Shown: positions 1 through 5,308 of the stretch, piece after piece
How positions within the stretch are numbered: the first letter of the stretch is position 1
Layout of the letters: each line of letters opens with the position of its first letter
Origin: Frondihabitans sp.
GTDB taxonomy: Bacteria > Actinomycetota > Actinomycetes > Actinomycetales > Microbacteriaceae
Assembly (NCBI GenBank): GCA_025464735.1
Contig: JAODMX010000085.1
Span: 1-19,103, forward strand
Direction of reading: 5' to 3'
Length of the DNA stretch: 19,103 nucleotides
The notes under the pieces: generated by a model
The model's input: only the letters and a program-made list of their open reading frames with translations
Databases searched by the model: none
Told to the model about the DNA's origin: nothing
Made by a program: the position numbers and the translations under genes

Positions 1-39
1 GTCCATGATGGGCGCAGGCTACTGATCGAAGCTCACCCC

Positions 40-333
40 ATGTCGACGACAATTTTTCTCGAGGTCGCACTGCGGGACGACGCGGCCGACGTCGAGGAGA
101 TCATTCGCGAGACGCTGGCCCAAACGACCGCCTTCCCCGGTTGCGAGAGCCTCGAGGTATTGATCGACGATGCGGATCCGACGAAGTACATCGTGGTCGA
201 GAAGTGGGCGACGACGGCCGACCACGACTCCTACATCGCCTGGCGCGGCACCCCGGAAGGCCGGAGTCGGCTCGGTGAGATCCTCGCGGCGCCGCCCGTG
301 ACGCGGCAGTTCGAGAAGACCGTCGCGCTCTAG
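40..333 (+). CDS. Small antibiotic-biosynthesis-monooxygenase (ABM) domain protein, putative quinol monooxygenase
   Basis: A 97-residue protein with the size and pattern of a single ABM/dimeric alpha-beta barrel domain: an N-terminal beta strand (TTIFLEVALR), a helix with acidic residues, a central FPGCESLEVL strand (about residues 32-41), then YIVVEKWATTADHDSYIAWR (about 50-69), the W/D/H-rich segment typical of the YgiN/quinol monooxygenase group. Such proteins oxidise small aromatic or quinol substrates without a cofactor, but the family is very broad and the substrate cannot be read from sequence. No good ribosome binding site precedes the ATG at 40, and this frame is open back to base 1, so the true start could lie outside the window. 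A short GC hairpin follows at 365-379. Confidence 0.75.
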   Translation: MSTTIFLEVALRDDAADVEEIIRETLAQTTAFPGCESLEVLIDDADPTKYIVVEKWATTADHDSYIAWRGTPEGRSRLGEILAAPPVTRQFEKTVAL

Positions 334-364
334 AGTGACGGCACCCTGCTCGCACTAGAGGGCT

Positions 365-379
365 CGCGCTGCCAGCGCG
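365..379. terminator. Small GC hairpin between convergent genes
   Basis: CGCGC TGCCA GCGCG forms a 5-base-pair stem with a 5-base loop between the forward ABM-domain gene and the minus-strand small cysteine-rich protein gene. There is no T-run, so termination is only a suggestion. Confidence 0.3.
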
Positions 380-417
380 TAGGAGTCAGCCACTCGCGCG
401 GGGTCGTCGAACCGGGT

Positions 418-648
418 TCAGTGCGCTGGGCAAAGCAACTGCGTGCGAAAGCCCGAGCGGTCGATTACGTGTTCGTCCATCGGTTCGCCGCAGAGCGGGC
501 AGGCGCCGCCGTGGGGTGGGACGGGGGCAGGTGGCTCGAGCGGGTCGCCGAGATCGGCCGGCCCGAGGTAGGGCTTCAGCCGTGCGTTCAGACGATGGAC
601 GACGCCACTGACGCCGCGGTCCCACTCGGGTTTCTCGGAAATCTTCAC
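418..648 (-). CDS. Small cysteine-rich protein with a CxxC zinc-ribbon-like C-terminus, function unknown
   Basis: A 76-residue product, starting at the GTG at 648. I do not recognise a named family. The N-terminal half is basic and amphipathic (residues 1-30), followed by a proline-rich linker (about 31-47). The C-terminal 29 residues carry C50-x2-C53, H60, C73 and H76, a spacing that could bind one zinc ion. The ORF stays open further upstream, but that extension runs back through the operator and into ohrR. GTG 648 is preferred because a good minus-strand promoter ends 7 bases before it: TTGAAT at 684-679, 17-base spacer, TAAACT at 661-656. There is no ribosome binding site, so the mRNA would be leaderless. 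It diverges from the OhrR gene, and the shared palindrome covers its -35 region, which suggests peroxide-linked control. A spurious ORF remains possible. Confidence 0.5.
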   Translation of the reverse strand: MKISEKPEWDRGVSGVVHRLNARLKPYLGPADLGDPLEPPAPVPPHGGACPLCGEPMDEHVIDRSGFRTQLLCPAH

Positions 649-655
649 GTTCAAT

Positions 656-684
656 AGTTTACGATTTAATAGCGCACTATTCAA
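656..684 (-). promoter_or_regulatory. Promoter of the small cysteine-rich protein gene (leaderless)
   Basis: Read on the minus strand: -35 TTGAAT (684-679), 17-base spacer, -10 TAAACT (661-656), then 7 bases to the GTG at 648. Transcription would start at or next to the start codon. The OhrR-type palindrome at 664-685 covers the -35 and the spacer. Confidence 0.45.
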
Positions 685-685
685 T
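664..685. promoter_or_regulatory. Putative OhrR operator (22-base imperfect palindrome)
   Basis: The core AATAG-CGCA-CTATT lies within a 22-base palindrome in which 18 positions are symmetric, with ATT and AAT at the outer ends. It sits between the divergent small-protein gene (start 648) and the MarR/OhrR gene (start 707). OhrR-type regulators bind AT-rich palindromes of about this size and usually repress their own gene. Assignment to this regulator is inferred from position. Confidence 0.55.
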
Positions 686-706
686 CGGGCATGAGAGTCT
701 TGACGC

Positions 707-1162
707 ATGAATCCGGATCCTGACAACCTCCTTGCTCTCGAGAACCAGGTCTGCTTCGCCGTTGCGGTGGCCGCGCGCACCGTGCTGGGCGTCTATCGGC
801 CTGTGCTCGAGCCGCTCGGCCTCACGCACCCGCAGTACCTCGTCATGCTTGCCCTCTGGGAGCATGGCGAGCTGTCGGTTGGACGGCTCGGCACGCTGCT
901 CCGCCTCGACTCCGCCACTCTGTCGCCGCTGCTGCGCCGTCTCGAGGAGGCGGGGTTCGTCACCCGGCACCGGCGTAGCGAAGACGAACGCGTCGTCGAC
1001 GTTCGCCTGACGGATTCCGGTCGCGAACTCCGCGAGCAGGCGCTCGATGTCCCGCACCGCGTCATCGAGCGGATCGGTCTCAGCGTTGCCGAACTAGAGG
1101 CGCTTCGCACCTCGCTCCAGGCCTTCGTTGTTTCGGCTGACGCTGCTGCGACGCGGCGGTAG
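707..1162 (+). CDS. ohrR: MarR-family transcriptional regulator, OhrR-type organic peroxide sensor
   Basis: A 151-residue winged-helix regulator. The N-terminal LENQVCF puts the only cysteine at position 16, matching the reactive Cys15 of Bacillus subtilis OhrR. It is followed by YRPVLEPLGLTHPQYLVML (30-48), a winged helix with LDSATLSPLLRRLEEAGFV recognition-helix features (about 67-85), and the wing SEDERVVDVRLTDSG, all OhrR-like. Being single-cysteine, it would sense by sulfenate or mixed-disulfide formation. From memory of the Bacillus protein, the Tyr29 equivalent is kept (Tyr30), while the Tyr19 and Tyr40 equivalents are Ala20 and His41. No ohr peroxidase gene is in the window. The operator at 664-685 just upstream suggests autorepression. 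Start ATG 707 has a modest GAGAG ribosome site about 10 bases upstream. Confidence 0.85.
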   Translation: MNPDPDNLLALENQVCFAVAVAARTVLGVYRPVLEPLGLTHPQYLVMLALWEHGELSVGRLGTLLRLDSATLSPLLRRLEEAGFVTRHRRSEDERVVDVRLTDSGRELREQALDVPHRVIERIGLSVAELEALRTSLQAFVVSADAAATRR

Positions 1163-1172
1163 TCGGAGCGTT

Positions 1173-1201
1173 TTGCGTGAATGGTACGAGTGCAGTATTC
1201 T
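1173..1201 (+). promoter_or_regulatory. Promoter of the MFS-rhaM-aldo/keto reductase operon
   Basis: -35 TTGCGT at 1173-1178, a 17-base spacer, and -10 TATTCT at 1196-1201. The LacI-type operator begins 12 bases after the -10, over the expected transcription start. The same arrangement occurs before rhaT and rhaI. Confidence 0.5.
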
Positions 1202-1212
1202 TTATATCGAAC

Positions 1213-1224
1213 TGAAACGATTCA
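1213..1224. promoter_or_regulatory. LacI-family operator, proposed rhamnose regulon site 1
   Basis: TGAAACGATTCA, a 12-base near-palindrome with the central CG typical of LacI-family operators. The identical 12-mer recurs at 10170-10181 before rhaI, and close variants lie at 5203-5214 and 5261-5272. Its place just after the -10 fits repression by blocking transcription initiation. Confidence 0.7.
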
Positions 1225-1273
1225 AGATCTCGAGGGTCCAACCTTCGTCGACGTCGATGGACAAGGAGGGCCA

Positions 1274-2596
1274 GTGTCGGTCCACATCGGAAGCAAGAGC
1301 ACCACGGGCTGGAAGGCGACGATCGCCGTCTCCATGTCGAACTACATCGAGGCCGGGTCGATCATCGCGATCGCCACGAGTCTCACGTTCTGGCAGGAGC
1401 ATTTCGGGGTCAGCGACCTCGCCGTCGGCCTGCTCGCTTCGCTCAGCGCCAACGCGTTCGGCGCGGCAGCAGGCGCCCTGATCGGTGGCCCCCTGTGCGA
1501 CCGGTTCGGCCGCAAGTTCATCTACACCTACGATCTCCTGCTCTACATGCTCGGCATGCTTCTGGCCATCTTCGCCGGAAGCTACGGGATGCTCCTCGTC
1601 GGGTTCATCCTCACCGGCATCGCAGTCGGAGCCGGCGTGCCCGCCTCGTGGACGTACATCGCCGAGGAGGCGCCGGCAGACAAGCGGGCGAAGCACGTCG
1701 GGATCGCCCAGCTCGCCTGGTCGGTCGGGCCCCTGATCGGGTTTCTCCTGGCCATCCTGGTCGCACCCCTCGGTCTGCTCGGCAGCCGTCTGATCTTCGC
1801 GGAGCTGTTCGTCGTCGCCGGCGTCTCGTGGTGGATGCGGAGGGGGCTTCCCGAGTCGAAGATCTGGAGAGACGAACGGGCGGCCGCGACGCAGAAGACG
1901 TCCTTCTTCAGTGGCTTCCGTCAGCTGTTCGGGAGAAAGGCGAACCTCACCGCGATGCTGTTCCTGTTCGGCGTCTACTCGCTCTGGAACACGGTCTCAG
2001 GCCAGGCCGGGATCTTCCAGCCGCGGGTCTACGGCGCCGCCGGCATCAGCAGCGTGACCGAGCAGTACCTCCTGCAGGTGATCGTCTGGGGGCTGACCGT
2101 CGCCGCCACCTACTTCGGCTTCATGCTCCTCGCCGACCGGATCAGTCGCCGCTGGCTGTACTTCGCCGGCGCCCTGCTCGCGATCATCTCGTGGGCGGTG
2201 CTGATCTACGGGCCCGCCGGTCTCTTCTCTGTCCTGTTCTTCGCCATCGGCTGGGGAATCTCGGCGGGTATCGGAGCCCAGGCCTTCTATGGCCTCTGGA
2301 CGAGCGAGCTGTTCGCGACCTCGTACCGCGCGAGCGCGCAGGGAGTGCTCTTCCTCGTCGCCCGCGTCATGGTCGGTCTGCTGAGTCTGTGGTTCCCCGT
2401 GCTCCTCGCGAGCATCGGTCTCGAGAAGCTCGGCTACCTCATCCTCGGCCTTCTTGCCGTCTCGCTTCTGGTCGGGACCATCTGGGCTCCACGCACGCGG
2501 GGCAAGACCCTCCAGCAGATCGAGAAAGAGCGATACGGCGAGGTTCTCGAGACCGTCTCCTCCGGCGTGCCCGCGACCGCGGGGGTGTCCCGATGA
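1274..2596 (+). CDS. MFS transporter, putative rhamnose or related sugar permease
   Basis: A 440-residue integral membrane protein with about 12 hydrophobic segments and the MFS signature between TM2 and TM3 (GGPLCDRFGRKF). IAEEAPADKRAKHVG is the sugar-porter-like stretch after TM4. It ends in a charged cytoplasmic tail. The start is the GTG at 1274, 4 bases after AAGGAGG (1263-1269); an ATG at 1181 in the same frame would put the operator inside the coding region and is rejected. It heads an operon with the mutarotase (4-base ATGA overlap) and the aldo/keto reductase, behind a LacI-type operator shared with the rhamnose genes. Rhamnose or a related deoxysugar is the likely substrate, by context only; export of a product such as propanediol or lactate cannot be excluded. 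Confidence 0.8.
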   Translation: MSVHIGSKSTTGWKATIAVSMSNYIEAGSIIAIATSLTFWQEHFGVSDLAVGLLASLSANAFGAAAGALIGGPLCDRFGRKFIYTYDLLLYMLGMLLAIFAGSYGMLLVGFILTGIAVGAGVPASWTYIAEEAPADKRAKHVGIAQLAWSVGPLIGFLLAILVAPLGLLGSRLIFAELFVVAGVSWWMRRGLPESKIWRDERAAATQKTSFFSGFRQLFGRKANLTAMLFLFGVYSLWNTVSGQAGIFQPRVYGAAGISSVTEQYLLQVIVWGLTVAATYFGFMLLADRISRRWLYFAGALLAIISWAVLIYGPAGLFSVLFFAIGWGISAGIGAQAFYGLWTSELFATSYRASAQGVLFLVARVMVGLLSLWFPVLLASIGLEKLGYLILGLLAVSLLVGTIWAPRTRGKTLQQIEKERYGEVLETVSSGVPATAGVSR

Positions 2597-2967
2597 CGAG
2601 AGTCTGCTTCCAGCTTCAGGTCGACCCCGAGCTGATCCCGGCCTACCGGGAGCGGCACCGGGCAGTGTGGCCGGCGATGCTTCGTGAGATCCACGCGTCC
2701 GGTCGACGAAACTATTCGCTGTTCCTCCGCCCTGACGGGCTGTTGATCGGCTACTACGAGACCGACTCCGTGCTGACTGGCGATTTCTATCTCGCCTCGT
2801 CCGAGGTCGCGGCCGCGTGGGAGGCCGACATGGGGGCGCTCTTCGCCGGGCTCGACGGGCGCGCCGATCAGGTGGCGGTCGAACTCGAGGAGGTTTTCAA
2901 CCTCGAGGACCAGCTCGCGGCACTGCCGCCCGAGGTCGCGGCGCCGCCGACCGAGGAGGAGGATTGA
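2593..2967 (+). CDS. rhaM: L-rhamnose mutarotase
   Basis: A 124-residue protein of the RhaM/RhaU family, which interconverts alpha and beta anomers of L-rhamnose and speeds entry into the isomerase step. It keeps Tyr18 and His22 (YRERHRAVWPAM), known catalytic residues of the E. coli enzyme, as well as NYSLFL, GYYE and a tryptophan at 76. The characteristic EEVFNLED motif near residues 99-106 marks the usual C-terminus of the family (about 104 residues). Here about 18 more residues rich in proline and glutamate follow. The start overlaps the MFS stop as ATGA, so the two are translationally coupled. The enzyme lies in the MFS operon, not with isomerase and kinase, yet shares their operator type. 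Confidence 0.92.
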   Translation: MTRVCFQLQVDPELIPAYRERHRAVWPAMLREIHASGRRNYSLFLRPDGLLIGYYETDSVLTGDFYLASSEVAAAWEADMGALFAGLDGRADQVAVELEEVFNLEDQLAALPPEVAAPPTEEED

Positions 2968-2970
2968 GTC

Positions 2971-3900
2971 ATGAAAACGATGACGTTGCCGAATACCCAG
3001 CTCGAATCCTCGAACATCATCCTGGGGTTGATGCGGATCACGTCCCTCTCCGACGACGAGATCCGTAACCTGGTCGCCGAGGCGTGCGACCTCGGGATCA
3101 ACTTCTTCGACCACGCCGACGTCTACGGTGGAACGCCTCACGAGTGCGAGCGCCGCTTCGGTGAGGCGGTGACGCTGGCACCCGGCCAGCGCGAGTCGAT
3201 CACCCTTCAATCGAAGGTCGGGATCCGAGATGGCTATTGGGACTTCTCGAAGGAGCACATCCTCGAATCGGTCGACGAATCGCTGAAGGCCCTCCACGCC
3301 GACTACCTCGACATTTTGCTGCTGCACCGCCCCGACATTCTGGTCGAGCCCGAGGAGGTCGCCGCAGCGTTCGACGCGCTCGAGGCGGCAGGCAAGGTGC
3401 GCAACTTCGGCGTCTCGAACCAGATGCCGCTGCAGGTGGAGCTCCTGAAGACCGCCGTGAAGCAGCCGCTCATCGTCAACCAGGTGCAGCTCAGCATCAC
3501 GCACGCGCCGATCCTGGCGCAGGGCGTCGCCGCCAACATGGCGGGCCTCGACCAGTCGATCGACCGCGACAATCAACTGGTCGAGTACGCACGGCTCAAC
3601 GACATCGTGCTCCAGGCCTGGTCGCCGTTCCAGAAGGGATTCTTCGACGGAGTCTTCCTCGGTGACCGCGAGGGCTTCCCCGAGTTGAACGACGCCATCG
3701 ACGAGCTCTCCGCGAAGTACGAGGTGCCGGCCGCGGCGATCGCGGTCGCGTGGATCACCCGCCACCCCGCCAAGATGCAGGTCGTGCTCGGCACGACGAG
3801 CGTCGAGCACCTGCGCGATTCGGCTGCAGGATCCGACATTCCCCTGACCCGCCAGGAGTGGTACCGCCTCTTCACCGCGGCTGGCCACATCCTCCCTTAG
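2971..3900 (+). CDS. Aldo/keto reductase, YdhF-like; possible lactaldehyde reductase
   Basis: A 309-residue NADPH-type aldo/keto reductase TIM barrel. The tetrad is visible: Asp47 and Tyr52 in FFDHADVYGG, Lys82 in LQSKVG, His119 in LLLHRPD. GVSNQMPLQ (about 146-154) and the C-terminal VVLGTTSVEHLRDS cofactor region are also typical. The overall look, including the long insertion near residues 170-190, is like E. coli YdhF. It starts 3 bases after rhaM with AGGAGG upstream, and so belongs to the same operator-controlled operon. In this setting reduction of L-lactaldehyde to L-1,2-propanediol, or an action on the sugar itself, is plausible; neither is proven by sequence. A hairpin follows at 4089-4106. 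Confidence 0.85.
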   Translation: MKTMTLPNTQLESSNIILGLMRITSLSDDEIRNLVAEACDLGINFFDHADVYGGTPHECERRFGEAVTLAPGQRESITLQSKVGIRDGYWDFSKEHILESVDESLKALHADYLDILLLHRPDILVEPEEVAAAFDALEAAGKVRNFGVSNQMPLQVELLKTAVKQPLIVNQVQLSITHAPILAQGVAANMAGLDQSIDRDNQLVEYARLNDIVLQAWSPFQKGFFDGVFLGDREGFPELNDAIDELSAKYEVPAAAIAVAWITRHPAKMQVVLGTTSVEHLRDSAAGSDIPLTRQEWYRLFTAAGHILP

Positions 3901-3948
3901 CGGTTCGCCCTGCGTCAGCACGGCTCCGCGGGGTGCCACGACTCCACG

Positions 3949-4082
3949 ACTCCACGACTCGCCACTCACTTTCGTGAGGGGCGGCCATTTGTGGAGTTGG
4001 GGTTTCGAGTGCGAGTTCGCTGGGTCGTGCGACTCCACGACTTGCCACTCACTTTCGCGCGGGCCGATCATTTCTGGAATCC
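3949..4082. repeat. Two diverged copies of a ~50-base intergenic repeat
   Basis: Copies at 3949-3999 and 4032-4082, 83 bases apart, share ACTCCACGACT-GCCACTCACTTTCG and a later CATTT-TGGA, with about eight differences over the first 48 positions. The upstream copy is preceded by an extra ACTCCACG unit (3941-3948). Copy 1 can fold: CTCAC-TTTC-GTGAG inside an outer ACTCCA/TGGAGT pairing. The region has no coding signal and looks like a dispersed non-coding repeat. Confidence 0.65.
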
Positions 4083-4088
4083 TACGAA

Positions 4089-4106
4089 CCCGCCGGCCCA
4101 GGCGGG
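4089..4106. terminator. Hairpin between the convergent aldo/keto reductase and lacI genes
   Basis: CCCGCC-GGCCCA-GGCGGG: a 6-base-pair GC stem with a 6-base loop placed just past the lacI stop (4119) and 188 bases past the aldo/keto reductase stop. No T-run follows, as is common in high-GC actinobacteria. It could end transcription from both sides. Confidence 0.45.
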
Positions 4107-4118
4107 CCTCGCCCTGCG

Positions 4119-5129
4119 TCAGCCGGAGGTCGACGCGCGGACGACTAGTTCGGGTTGATACACGATGCGGTGTGGCTCTGACGGCGGCCCGTCGGTCGAC
4201 TCGGCCAGCAGGAGTTCGAGGCCGGTGCGCCCGATGAGGCCGCTCGGTTGGCGGATCGACGAGAGGGGCACGACCGTTGCCTGGGCGAAGGCGATGTCGT
4301 CGTAGCCGATCAGGGCGATCTCGTCGGGCACTCGGATCCCGCCCAGGATCCCGAGGCCTTGAAGGACGCCCACGGCGACCAGGTCGTTGGCGCAGAAGAC
4401 CCCGTCTGGTCGGTCGGCGGGTGCTCGTGAGGCGATGCGTTCGCCCGCTCGGCGTCCTTCGAGGACGGACAGGGCTGCGGTCGGGATCACCTCGAGGCTC
4501 GCGCCGGTCGTCGCGTCCACGGCGGCGAGCGCGCCGCGCATGCGGTCCGAGACCTGGCGGATCGTTTGCGGCCCTCCGACGAAGGCGAGTGTGCGGCGGC
4601 CGACCGCGATGAGGTGGGCCGCCGCGAGGCGACCCCCGACCACATCGTCGACGGCTACGGAAGAGAACGATGACTGGGCGTTGGCGCGGTCGACCAGGAC
4701 TACGGGGATGCCGTGGTCGCGGAGTCGCTCGATCCGGTCGACGTGATCGTCGAGGGGGGAGAGGAGAACGCCGCTGACGCGCTGCTTCTCGAAGAGGTCG
4801 AGGTAGGCGGCTTCGCGGGAGGCGTCCTCGCCGCTGTTCCCGATGAGCACCGACAGTCCGTCTTCGGCGGCGCGGTCTTCGGCACCTCGGGCGAGGTCGG
4901 TGAAGAACGGGTTTCCGGCGTCGAGAACGATGAGGCCGAAGCTCAGGCTGCGCCCTGCGCGCAGCTGCCTGGCGGCGTCGTTGCGAACGAATCCGAGCTT
5001 GTCGATGGCGTCGTGGACACGCTTGACGGCCTGTTCGGAGACTTTGTCGGGTCGGTTCAGCACGTTCGACACGGTGCCGACGGAGACACCGGCGAGGGCG
5101 GCGACGTCGCGGACGCTCACGGTCGACAC
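4119..5129 (-). CDS. LacI-family transcriptional regulator, proposed L-rhamnose repressor
   Basis: A 336-residue LacI/GalR protein. The helix-turn-helix is at residues 6-24 (VRDVAALAGVSVGTVSNVL), followed by NRPDKVSEQ, the hinge AARQLRAGRS (about 48-57), and a periplasmic-binding-like effector domain (GLIVLDAGNPFF onwards, through FCANDLVAVGVLQGL and ALIGYDDI). The start is GTG 5129, 6 bases after GGAGGAG on the minus strand; an earlier in-frame ATG at 5174 lacks a ribosome site. It is divergent from the ABC importer operon, with a LacI-type palindrome on each side of the divergent region and two more before the rhaI and MFS operons. This supports autoregulation and rhamnose (or rhamnulose) derepression. 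The effector is inferred from the regulated genes. Confidence 0.9.
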   Translation of the reverse strand: MSTVSVRDVAALAGVSVGTVSNVLNRPDKVSEQAVKRVHDAIDKLGFVRNDAARQLRAGRSLSFGLIVLDAGNPFFTDLARGAEDRAAEDGLSVLIGNSGEDASREAAYLDLFEKQRVSGVLLSPLDDHVDRIERLRDHGIPVVLVDRANAQSSFSSVAVDDVVGGRLAAAHLIAVGRRTLAFVGGPQTIRQVSDRMRGALAAVDATTGASLEVIPTAALSVLEGRRAGERIASRAPADRPDGVFCANDLVAVGVLQGLGILGGIRVPDEIALIGYDDIAFAQATVVPLSSIRQPSGLIGRTGLELLLAESTDGPPSEPHRIVYQPELVVRASTSG

Positions 5130-5168
5130 ATCTGCTCCTCCCTGCGGTCCCTCGGTGGTGCCGCTTCT

Positions 5169-5181
5169 CGGCATTATGCCG
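5169..5181. promoter_or_regulatory. 13-base perfect palindrome in the lacI leader
   Basis: CGGCAT-T-ATGCCG lies 40 bases upstream of the lacI start. On the minus strand it contains CATAAT, a possible -10, but no convincing -35 is found. Role unknown. Confidence 0.3.
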
Positions 5182-5202
5182 GAGTCGAGGCCCCGCCGTT
5201 AT

Positions 5203-5214
5203 TGAAACGTGTCA
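5203..5214. promoter_or_regulatory. LacI-family operator, site 2 (regulator side)
   Basis: TGAAACGTGTCA, with one base off the palindrome in its right half. It lies 73 bases upstream of the lacI start and 8 bases upstream of the rhaT -35, so it could serve autoregulation and also help repress the importer. Centre-to-centre distance to site 3 is 58 bases. Confidence 0.6.
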
Positions 5215-5222
5215 CGGCGAAG

Positions 5223-5251
5223 TTGACGTCGCCTCGAAAGAGTCCTAGTCT
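5223..5251 (+). promoter_or_regulatory. Promoter of the rhaT-rhaP-rhaQ-rhaS importer operon
   Basis: -35 TTGACG at 5223-5228, 17-base spacer, -10 TAGTCT at 5246-5251. It is flanked by two LacI-type operators. The -35 is identical to that before rhaI. Confidence 0.6.
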
Positions 5252-5260
5252 CGCCGATAT

Positions 5261-5272
5261 TGGAACGATTCA
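5261..5272. promoter_or_regulatory. LacI-family operator, site 3 (importer side)
   Basis: TGGAACGATTCA begins 10 bases after the proposed -10 of the importer promoter, covering the start of transcription. One base differs from sites 1 and 4. Confidence 0.65.
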
Positions 5273-5308
5273 CTCTTGCCAATGCAGTCAAGTAGAACAG
5301 GTTCATCA

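Larger units (their letters stand above)
3905..4123. repeat. Exact 15-base direct repeats bounding the spacer
   Basis: TCGCCCTGCGTCAGC occurs at 3905-3919 and again at 4109-4123, the second copy covering the end of the lacI gene. They bracket the whole convergent spacer of about 190 bases. The pattern could be the scar of a duplication or insertion; no transposase or terminal inverted repeats are present. Confidence 0.5.

Noticed and set aside
1..25. Possible 3' end of an upstream gene stopping at TGA 23-25
   Set aside because: Seven codons are too few to judge, and another frame is open to the window edge.
1181..1273. N-terminal extension of the MFS transporter to ATG 1181
   Set aside because: It contains the -10 and operator and lacks a ribosome site, whereas GTG 1274 follows AAGGAGG.
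2434..4071. A 545-codon minus-strand open frame across the mutarotase and aldo/keto reductase
   Set aside because: It is antisense to two well recognised enzymes, has arginine/valine/leucine-rich low-complexity composition, and matches no family; a GC-bias shadow.
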